The position numbers were made by a program, and so were the translations under genes. This document shows positions 55,374-64,000 of a stretch of 64,000 bases of DNA, piece by piece. A model generated the notes under the pieces. The model searched no databases. It had not been told where the DNA came from and saw nothing but the letters and a program-made list of their open reading frames with translations. The number at the start of each line of letters is the position of its first letter. Position 1 is the first letter of the stretch. Origin of the DNA: Cordilura impudica (lineage: Eukaryota; Arthropoda; Insecta; Diptera; Scathophagidae); NCBI GenBank assembly GCA_963682025.1, contig OY821519.1:133149112-133213111 (forward strand), given 5' to 3'.

Positions 55374-55380
55374 CTAAAAA

Positions 55381-57226
55381 AAATAAATTATTTGTTGCAA
55401 TATTTTTAGTAAAATCTCAAAAACTGTAGATGTTAAATATATGTATAAATTATTTTAATTGTAATGATGATAGTTTTTTTAAATAAATAAATAAAAAAAA
55501 AAAATTAATTTTTCGATGAAAAACTGATGTATGTATACCCTCTGCACAGTGATGTGGTGGGCATAAAAACACGATCGCTACCTCTAGATATTTTTTGAAA
55601 GATCCAAGTAAATAATCAATTTCTTATTTGCATCAAAAGGAGCCCACGATCAGAAGAAAACATTTGTTTTTGGATAGTCTAATATGCACTATAAAGAAAA
55701 GACGTTGTTTTGGAAAAAAAAAGAATTCGCTTAATAAAATAAATATTAATTAATATTTGTGAATTTGGCAACTACATTTGTATTTATGTTTATGATTGTA
55801 GGGATGTTTATCATAAAAAGAAATATAGAAATATATAACCCAATATACATAAGCATATCGATTCGAAGAAGTCTTTTTCCAAACGTAACTTACTAAAGGA
55901 TAAAATGATAAAATTGTCATCAAATCCTTGAGAAATCAAATATATAAATAGACCAGCTTTTTTTTACACTTAGTAAAGAACGAATCAACAAAAATAGAGC
56001 CCCGTTGATTCGACGTAGCTTAATGATTTTGATTGATTTTTAAAACTTGTGGTTACTTTGTAGCAAATAGAAAATGTTGAATAAATGAATAATTATCTAT
56101 CTTCTAAAAGTAAAAGGATCCAATGTTTTGTCTCTTCTAACCCATGTCAAAGTTTTAGCGCATTTGTTAACTTCAATTATGGATATCTTTCTTGCAAGTC
56201 CATCTACGAAATGTACCACAATTACAACATTTGTTGTGTTAATTCATTAAACTAAAATTTCCCATTAATTTTGTTTTCTTAGATCTCAAAACAAAGTTGT
56301 CAAAACTGTATTATGCATACATAATTTAAAAACGCAAAGTTTTCTTTCGTTATACGCCCGGGCAACTCTTGGCAAAATTAAGATTTCAATTTTAGATAAG
56401 ATTTATGCATATTATTAACATATCAAACTATGTCTGCATATTTTCAAGAAAATTGTTTCAAGTAATGAATAAAAAAATTGCATTTAAAATGCTTAACTCG
56501 TGTAATTGTTAGAATTTGTTTTTGCTTTCCATTGAAAATTACAAAAAAAAAAGGAATCATAGCGTAAATTGTCATGTTTCCATGGGTGTGATTAGAAATT
56601 TTCGCAATGATTTAGAAACTCTGGAAGAGTATGATGAATTAGTATGTATTTTATAACAAACAAACGTTTTAAATGTTAAAATCATGGCTGAACAACAGCA
56701 ACAAAAACCAACAACAAGAACAACAAAAAATGTTTCTTTACAAGAATTACAATTTGTGGGAATAGAGCAACCAATATTAAGTTGAAGCGTTGTTAATGTC
56801 GTTGTCGTAGATTACTGTGGTGGCCACGACGCTGTCAAAGACTAATTTCATATTTTAGTCAAGTCCAAGTTTTTATTTTTTTTTTTCGTTTTTTTTTTAC
56901 TAAGTGTGTGTAAATGCGGCAGTAACATCGGTTATTTTTCTGTTTTTTTCTTCTTTTTTCTCTTCTTGCCAAGTGAGTGTGTTTGGAATTTTAAAATATT
57001 CCGTCCGTTCTGCACGTTTGTTTGTTTTGTTTCAAATTGTATTTATTTAATACATAAATATTTTATTTATTATTATTTTGAATTTGTTTAGAAATGGAAT
57101 ACATTCACATATGAACATATGTATGTATGTATTTATTACTTAACGTAATGGGTTTTTGTTATTTTTTATATTCTACACATCCTCACAACATTGCCATTGA
57201 AGTTACATGGTGTAAATTTAATATAT
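55381..57226. other. AT-rich DNA, no gene recognised
   Basis: 'gtataccctctgcacagtg' at 55,534 is a fragment of the hairpin 'tataccctctgcac...gtggagggtata' found at 61,352. Nothing else is recognised: polyA/polyT tracts, and a 'caacagcaacaaaaacc' type simple repeat near 56,693-56,730. Confidence 0.4.
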
Positions 57227-57770
57227 ATACCCTATTCCACCATGATGACTTTATGCTGATGTTTGTAACTGCCAAAAATATTTGTCCTTAGCCATTTTTT
57301 ATTTAGCGATTTCCTTCCATCTGTCCGTTTGTTTGTCCGTCTGTCCTTCTGTCTGTGTCCATGTAAACCTTCCAATCTATTTTGATGAAATTTGGTTTAT
57401 AAGCTTCTATCAGCCATAGGACAGAAATTATCATATAAATCTTGGTGAGTTTTGGTGTGTTTGTGTTTATAACAGCCATTAATCAATAGTCCATATAAAT
57501 ATGCTTGCCGATCTGCACTTAAATCAAAAACAAAATTATTACATAGATGGTATATATTTTTGCAAAATATAAGTGACTGTATCAAATATGGTCTGGATCG
57601 GTCCATTTGTTGACCTAGTCCGATATGAACGTTTTTATAGCTGCAGGCAAAATAATTAATAACAATGCCACTTAAATTTGATTTATGCTTATTTTGGATA
57701 TCCAATTAGTTGGACCTGAGACCCCCTCACCAAACGCTTGGTATATGATATCGCATAGTCGTTCTTGTTT
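57227..57770 (+). mobile_element. mini-me/DINE-like repeat, diverged and deleted
   Basis: 'tataccctattccaccatg', GTCY tract at 57,318-57,356 (ccgtttgtttgtccgtctg), body with a deletion, and end 'tatcgcatagtcgttcttg', where the palindrome is largely lost. Confidence 0.75.
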
Positions 57771-58514
57771 CTTTTCCTATACCTTGCTCTCTGCAGCTCA
57801 AAGTATTTTAAACTGGTGCTGTCATCATTCGATGAATAGGTCCTATTACACAGATCAGCTTCGAATTACTTTCACAGTCCAAAATAATGCTAAGGAATTT
57901 GATAAGGCAAGTAAGTAATATTAAATATATTGTGGAAATGCATTATTTAATTATTTGCCTTTCATTCCCACTTCCATGCTTTGATCCCTTAAATTTATAT
58001 AGAGCTAAAAAAATGGTGGCAAAGAGTACTTAACGGTCGAACACGATTGCTTTATTCTATATACAATGTACGAGACCAGCTACCGAATTGGTTGGTTTTT
58101 TATTGTTTTTAAATTTTTTTATGTACATAGATTTTTTTGCGTGTGCTTTATCTCCATTTCTCTGGCTTGTGTTTGAGTGTGGATTTATGGTTTTGTGGGG
58201 AGTTTATAATAAATATTATTTTAGTATTTATTTTGATTTTTCTAAAATTTAATTTATGTTTTTGTCCAGTTGACAGACATTTCGTAAACTCAATTTTCTT
58301 AATTTACATATTACGATGTACTAAAACGAATGTTTTTTATTCAAAACATGTATAGAATTAGAAAGAAGGAGTAAATTACTGAAAAATGTTTCTTATATAT
58401 TTGCTTTTAATCATGGGGCACCCGCAGATCGCAATGAAACTTGCTGTAGCACATGAAACATTAAGTGACCTATAAATTTAGAAGGTAGCAAGAAGTGCCA
58501 AGAGAACACAGTTT
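57771..58514. other. AT-rich DNA, no gene recognised
   Basis: Only short chance frames (up to 77 codons). No family recognised. Confidence 0.4.
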
Positions 58515-59316
58515 TTATACCCTATACCACTATGTGGTTTGGGTATAATGACTTTGTGCTGCTGTTTGTAACAACCAAAAATATTTGACCTACACCCATC
58601 TTTAATTATACCGATCGAATCAGAATCACTATCTGATTCGATTTAACGATGTCCGTCCGTCCGTCCGTCCGTCTGTGTGACCATGTAAAGCTTGTAATCA
58701 TACTGCAGGTCGCAAATATGAATATATATTGACGAAATTTGGTATTTGATCTTCTATCGGCCCTGGGATGAACGCTATTGAAATTGGTGAGAATCGGTCC
58801 ATGTTCAGACCTAGCCCCCATACAAATGACCCCTATGAAATCAACATATATTGCCATAAGATCCAAATTATCCTACAAATTTTAGTCAAATTGGGTTTGT
58901 ATGTATATATTACATCCATTAATCAGTAGTCCAAAAATGATCCCTATTGGACAACCCTTAGTCATAGGCCCCATATAGAGCTGCTTCCCGATCTTCACTT
59001 AAATCTATCAAAAAACAAAAATATTGCACTGATTCTTCTCAAATTTTGTTTGTATATATTTTTGCAAAATACAAGAGACTTTACCAAACATGGTCAGGAT
59101 CGGTCCATTTTTGGGCCTAGTCCCCATATAGATATAGCATCCGATATGAACTTTGTCATATCTGCAGCCGAAAAAATTAATAAAAATCCCACTCAAATTT
59201 GGTTTATGCTTATTTTCTATATCCAGTTAGTTGGGCCTGAGAGATAGGAACTCTAAACGCATGGTATAGGGTATCGTATAGTCGGTCTAGACCGACTATA
59301 ATTTTCTTACTTGTTT
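58515..59316 (+). mobile_element. mini-me/DINE-like repeat, full length
   Basis: 'tataccctataccactatg' to 'accgactataattttctta' plus 'cttgttt', about 800 bp, GTCY tract at 58,650-58,676. With the copies at 10,024 and 43,993 it is one of the best preserved. Confidence 0.9.
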
Positions 59317-60639
59317 CTTTTTCTTTTTGCAAATTTTTCACGTTTGATCCAAAGAAACCATACACAAATTCGACACCATATGAACGATGTTTCCAAGACC
59401 TATCCAATAATACATATAGTGTATGCAGGATTGTGCTTGAATACTCGTATTTTATATAAATATAACAAGTAAGGGTGTTAAATTCATCTGTGCCGAATCT
59501 TTGATACCCTCCACCTCGGTTTGAGTATTGATAATAAATGTAAACAAAATATTTGAAAAAGTGAACAATTTGTTAAACTTAATACCAAAAACTTAATACC
59601 AAGGAAAGATCGTTTTCGTCTTTTCTATTATTTCGGATAAAAGAAACCACGTATCGGTATTTGCTTTTAAATTAATGTTTTTTTTCCTGAAATGCTATTA
59701 ATGTCTCCTGAACGGCAATATTTTTTTTAAATCTAAACATTTTTAAATGTGTTTTTTGCATTTCAATTTGTGTTTAAAGAAAAAATTATATTTTTAAAAT
59801 TCAATTGAGTTCTTCTAAATTTCGAGTTATTATTTTAGAATTAAAATTTTCTTAGATTTGAATGGAAAATTTAAAAGGTGCAATTTTGTATATATGTCAA
59901 TAGTAATGCTTTAGTAATTACATATAAACAAATTATATGTAATCGCAATCAGATATTTTGTAAGTAAAGCAGAATTATAATTTTATATATCTATGTAGAA
60001 CTGTTTTGAAGGCAAAAAAAAAAACTCATTGCTGAACTCGGTAACCCTATTTTGTAAACACAACAAAAAGTTAATATGCCAAACTTATGGTCATATTTGT
60101 AAAAGAATAATGGAAAAACGTATGAAATAAAAGACCAGCCCTGTGTATACTCTTAACATTGTTGTGTTTGATATGTAATTGAAAATATTGACATTCATGT
60201 TAAAATAGAAATAACGATTGCAAAGCTAATTAGAACAAAAATTGCGGCGCCATCTACTGTGGCATAGCAACAATGAGAAAAATGAAGTGACACTCTATTT
60301 GTTAATACAAAAGAAATGTGTTTTCCGTAAAACAAAATACATATTGGAGAATTTCATATGAATAAAATAATATACCGATTTATTTCTAACATGCGGTTAT
60401 TATGAATATATGTACATGTATAGAATATATGTATATTATTTTGTTATTTAATATATGTATGTATATATATACATACATATATATATACATATGTAAATAT
60501 TGCACACAAAAAATCCAACATCAAAAGTTATTTTCGTGTTTTTCTGTAAATAAATTAATACATATAATTTTTTTTTTGGTAAATTTACATTGCTTTTTTT
60601 TATTAACAACTATGTGGGTAGTTTAATATTATTTACTTT
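59317..60639. other. AT-rich DNA with a short DINE-type fragment
   Basis: 'aacaagtaagggtgttaaat' with 'tgtgccgaatctttgatacc' at 59,464-59,515 belongs to the family also seen at 52,021. A (TATG/TACA)n tract lies at 60,450-60,500. No gene. Confidence 0.5.
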
Positions 60640-61385
60640 AGATGTTGTGAATTGTTACTCCCTTTATATTAACTCGTAGTGTCTGCTTGTCAAAAAAATT
60701 TTGGATTGATTTTTAACCCTTTCCCCTGACCCAATCGATCTGAAACTTTGCAGGCAGGCTCGTGGCGATGACAAAAATGATCTTAAAAATTTTGTTAGTT
60801 ATGCCAAAACAATGGAAACTTCAAAATTTTTCTACCAGAGTTGATAAAAAAAATTTACCACAACGACCACAAAAACAACAAGTCCAGCTATGACAACAAC
60901 ACAACATTTAGAATAACAATAAGAACAATATAAAAACATCATATTTTTCATATTTTTTGACTTTTTCAGAGATTTCCCTGGACCTGTTCATTCTCACTAA
61001 AAATGATCACCCTAGCTGTCCTATTGAGGCCGTGATCGTGACAAGAACAACATAGAAAATCATATTTTTTCAAGACTTTTTTTAGTTCTTCATTCAGATC
61101 TCGGGCACTATTCAACCGATTTGGACGATTTTTAATGGAAATCTTCTCAGAAAGTCAATGAATCATTTGTTATGCAAACGAGCACCCTAGCTGCCCGATT
61201 GAAGTTGTCATTCTGATTTCCCCAGACGGACAGACGGACAAGCGGACATCGCTATATCAACTCTGCTTGTTATAAGGATCACAAATATATATAATTTGTG
61301 GGGTACAGCATTTTTTTTTTCTAATTATTGCAACTGGAATGACAGATTATTTATACCCTCTGCACACTGGGGTGGAGGGTATAAA
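60640..61385 (+). mobile_element. Second GTCY repeat family, copy 2
   Basis: Contains 'caaaacaatggaaacttc', 'accacaacgaccacaa', the phrase 'gcaccctagctgcccgatt' twice in variant forms (61,008 and 61,184), the GTCY tract in reverse (61,222-61,246), 'gtacagcattttttttt' and the terminal hairpin tataccctc...gagggtata (61,352-61,383). Related copy at 23,190. Confidence 0.65.
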
Positions 61386-62085
61386 AATGTTTGTATGTTT
61401 GTATGTGTGTTTGTTTGTCCTTTATGGGAGACTACGCCACTGGACCGATTGTATTGAAATTTTTACACTAGGAAAAATAGGCGATATTTTTTTGATTTTC
61501 AAGTGGGCGTGGCACCTCCCATATATAAAAAAATTTTTAACATCACATATCTGGAGCTCTATGATATCAAGAGTGGTGAAACTTTGTAGTAGTACATAAA
61601 TTAGTAATGTGAGAAGTCGGGCTAAAAATAGGCGTGATCAAACCAGTGGGCGTGGCACCTCCCATACAAAAAATATTATCTGGAGTACTATAAACCCGAC
61701 AATCTTGGAACCAGGTGTGAGTTCATGATGATGATGAGTATGAGAAGTTATGTGAAAAATGGGCGGGATCAAACCAGTGGGCGTGCCACCTCCTATACAT
61801 GGTAAATTCATATCATCATATATCTAGAGGAATATGATAGCCAGAATCTTGAAACTTTTTGCACGTCAATCGGTTATTAATGTGAGTAGTCGTTGCAAAA
61901 ATGGACAGGATTGGCACATACAAAAAAAATTATCTGGATTACTATAAACTCGACAGTCTTGAAACTACGTATGGGTGCACGAATGATGAGTGTGAGAAGT
62001 TATGTAAAAAATTGCGTGGCACCTCCCATACAGAGATGCATAGACAAAAGTTATATGGAAAAACAACGTTTTCCGGGTCAGCTAG
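61386..62085 (-). mobile_element. Helitron-like end with ~140-bp internal tandem units
   Basis: The right end, read in reverse, is AACTAGCTGACCCGGAAAAC with 'gttgtttttccatataa', a terminus I know from many short rolling-circle-like insect repeats. Inside, 'gtgggcgtggcacctccc' recurs at 61,503, 61,647, 61,778 and 62,012, each with 'tctggagtactataaac'-like text. No protein: the open frames at 61,893-62,104 lie across repeat units. Confidence 0.5.
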
Positions 62086-62394
62086 TTATTTAATAAAACC
62101 CTAAACTCACACTTATTTAAATATTTTTCCGCAATTGAATTAACTACAAAGTAAAAAATTATGTAATAAAGAAATTTATTATAAAAGTTAACTATTTCAG
62201 GTATTGAGATGGTAACCGAAGTTCTCAGGGAGCGCGAAAAAATGCATCTTTGGGCTTTACTTTCTGCACTTACTAATTAGTTATTTATTAGAATAAGTTA
62301 TTTTTATATTTATCACTTTTAAAGAAAATTATCCCTTAGTTTATACGACAAAAAAAATTTTATTTATATTAAGTTAATACTTATTATTAAATTT

Positions 62395-63010
62395 TTCTTA
62401 AAACAGCTTTAAAGCCATTAAAGCTTTTACCATATTCAATCTGGATAGCATGGAGTCAATATGTTCAAATTGCTGTTACCTTGATGCACTTAAGGCATGT
62501 GCCTTTCCAAAATTTCGAAGCACTTAGTTGCGTTCGTTGTTCACTCTATTTTGGTTATAGGACCTGTACCATCACAAGGGAAAGCATAACAACAATACAT
62601 TATTATTGAAGCCCCGCCATATGTAAAACTTGGCAACTGAAATCTGAGCGAATATCTGTTTTGGCGACCGGTGAACGCTTTCACCATAGGCCTATTGCTC
62701 CTTTGACATACCGTCTGGCAAACTGTAGTTTTTTTTATTGACCTTATATAAATGATTTCTTTGCTGTTCTTCTAATTAATAAATTTGCTACTTTTGATCA
62801 ATTTATGGCAGGGTAAACTCCTAAATGTTCATTTGCGTAACGGGTAACATCTACTGCCAGTTTCCGTGCGCCGATTTTTGAATTTTTTGTCATATGACGC
62901 CCTTGGCGGCAGTAGGACTACGTCGTCGACCACGTCCTGACTTTCTGTCAACATTATAGCTTGGACATCAACTTCTTTCATTGAGTTACCTTCTTCCAAA
63001 GTATATCCCT
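62395..63010 (-). pseudogene. Tc1-like transposase relic
   Basis: On the minus strand: EGNSMKEVDVQ (near 62,975), GRGRRRSPTAAKG (62,890-62,935), ARKLAVDVTRYANEHLGVY (62,820-62,880), then RRTAKKSFI and KKLQFARRYVKGAIGLW (62,660-62,745). These match the HTH and linker of Minos-like Tc1 transposases. The core is mostly gone; a C-terminal IDSMLSRLNMVKALMA occurs near 62,405-62,455. Frame changes and stops are frequent. Confidence 0.65.
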
Positions 63011-63292
63011 TAATTAAATATCAGCTGACAGCTGTTTCTATTATAAAATTAATAAAGTTAAAATTATAAAATTAATCGATTAAATAGAATTTATTAATAT
63101 ATTAAATAATATTTATTAATTTTAATAATAACACTATTTTCCTATATTTACATCTACTACATTGTGTTACATTTTTTTCTCGCCAAATTAATTCACCTTT
63201 TTTTTTTATAAATATTAAAAATTTTAATGATTGAGTTAGACATTAACCAAACTCAAAATCAAATGGTTTTGTTTAAATAAAGTAAAAAACAT
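63011..63292. other. AT-rich DNA
   Basis: Low-complexity A/T runs with no feature. Confidence 0.5.
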
Positions 63293-63440
63293 TGGCACAT
63301 TTGCTTCAAAAATTCTGCAAGACATGTTATACAGCTGTTTCAGGTCGAGTCCGCCAACCCTCATCAGAAACAAAAAGCTGTAGATAATTTGTTTGGTAAA
63401 AATTTAAATTCATCTACCTTTGCGGTGAAACCAACCTAAT
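63293..63440. repeat. Family C repeat, uninterrupted copy
   Basis: Matches 7,881-8,001 plus 8,359-8,420: 'ggcacatttgcttc', 'ctgcaagacatgttatacag', 'ttaaattcatctacc', 'tttgcggtgaaacc'. It shows the empty site of the family B insertion at 8.0 kb. Confidence 0.6.
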
Positions 63441-63759
63441 GAGAATCCAAGCAAAGAGTTATAGCATTTAATCTTTTCCAATATAAAGGAGGGTACGCCG
63501 TGTGTTTAGCAAAAAAAAATTTGTTTCTTTCAAGACAAGGAAAAGGTTAATTAGTATAACTCTTTGCTTGGTTTCATGGCAAACGTATATGAGTTGAATT
63601 GGATAACCGTCATTAATTTCGAGTCTCGATCGAATATCATATATCACAGAGTTGCAATTTTCTCGCTACTATATATTGAAAAGGTTGTTCGCTGACTTTA
63701 TTCAGTATTTTAGATTTGTTTTTATATTATTTTTTATATTTTACTTTACTTTATTTAAT
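63441..63759. other. AT-rich DNA, no gene recognised
   Basis: The phrase 'ccaagcaaagagttatagc' at 63,449 recurs inverted at 63,559 ('ataactctttgcttgg'), with a 90-bp loop: a small foldback. Confidence 0.5.
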
Positions 63760-64000
63760 TATACCCTATACCACTATGTGGTTTGGGTATAATGACTTTG
63801 TGCTGCTGTTTGTAACAACCAAAAATATTTCACCTAGACCCATCTTTAATTATACCGATCGAATCAGAATCACTTTCTGAGTTGATTTAACAATGTCCGT
63901 CCGTCCGTCCGTCCGTCCGTCTGTGTGTCCATGTAAAGCTTGTAATCAAACTGCAGGTCGCAAATATGAATATATTTTGATGAAATTTGGTATATAAGCT
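63760..64000 (+). mobile_element. mini-me/DINE-like repeat, cut by the window edge
   Basis: 'tataccctataccactatg', 'ataccgatcgaatcagaat', a long GTCY tract (63,897-63,922) and the start of the body. Runs off the end. Confidence 0.9.

Larger units (their letters stand above)
53154..55380 (+). mobile_element. 5'-truncated non-LTR retrotransposon (LOA/I-like) with CCTAA tail
   Basis: Starts abruptly inside the RT gene at YKSPGPDG (53,167) and ends with a 3' UTR and a CCTAA tract (55,353-55,373), then an A-rich run. Codon use and GC content are clearly higher than in the surroundings, so the copy is young relative to the rest of the window. The RNase H domain and the CCHC-like tail suggest the LOA/I/R1 group rather than Jockey. 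This is the commonest type of LINE copy, truncated at the 5' side. Confidence 0.85.

Overview
The window looks like intergenic or heterochromatin-like DNA from a fly, probably a brachyceran close to the blow flies or house flies. It is very AT-rich, has no continuous host gene, and is made almost wholly of transposon copies and their debris. The fly assignment rests on about fourteen copies of a mini-me/DINE-like repeat with an internal (GTCY)n tract, on Tc1, mariner, hAT and Transib relics of insect type, and on a non-LTR retrotransposon whose 3' end is a short CCTAA tract.

Layout. 0-5 kb: mini-me copies, a decayed Transib-like transposase (minus strand) and a hAT-type MITE with an 8-bp target duplication inside a mini-me. 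6-17 kb: a dead Tc1 transposase, copies of a short family called here family B, and a hAT element at 13,035-14,885 with an 8-bp duplication. 17.2-20.55 kb: a decayed two-gene element, TNP2-like (EnSpm/CACTA-type) transposase plus a small spliced DUF4806-like gene. 21.47-23.17 kb: an IS630/Tc1-class element whose long inverted repeats are built of ~20-bp repeats. 23.6-29.8 kb: a deleted mariner split by a complete 5.8-kb Transib, which itself holds a 2.1-kb 21-bp minisatellite, a foldback and a RAG1-like transposase pseudogene. 31-36.2 kb: a Tc1, a LINE relic, a mariner scrap and a DD41D mariner with an in-frame deletion. 37.1-37.6 kb: a decayed DEAD-box (eIF4A-like) pseudogene, the only host-derived coding trace I found. 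40-52 kb: more mini-me copies (one carrying a 227-bp MITE, one sitting in a third Transib relic), a second Tc1 and a tRNA-type SINE with 19-bp duplications. 53.15-55.38 kb: a 5'-truncated LINE with RT and RNase H. 57-64 kb: mini-me copies, another GTCY repeat family, a Helitron-like end and a last Tc1 relic.

The most interesting object is the Transib at 23,910-29,717. It has 5-bp CATCG target duplications. Both ends start with a V(D)J-like heptamer (CACACTG or CACAGTG), then exactly 23 nt, then the same nonamer-like ACAAAATTA. It encodes a RAG1-like transposase broken by two one-base frameshifts and missing the C-terminal region that a sister copy at 47-49 kb keeps.

Coding calls come from reading translations against remembered family motifs and from terminal repeats and target duplications read by eye. 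No database search was possible. Edges marked by a target duplication are precise; other edges are approximate by some tens of bases.
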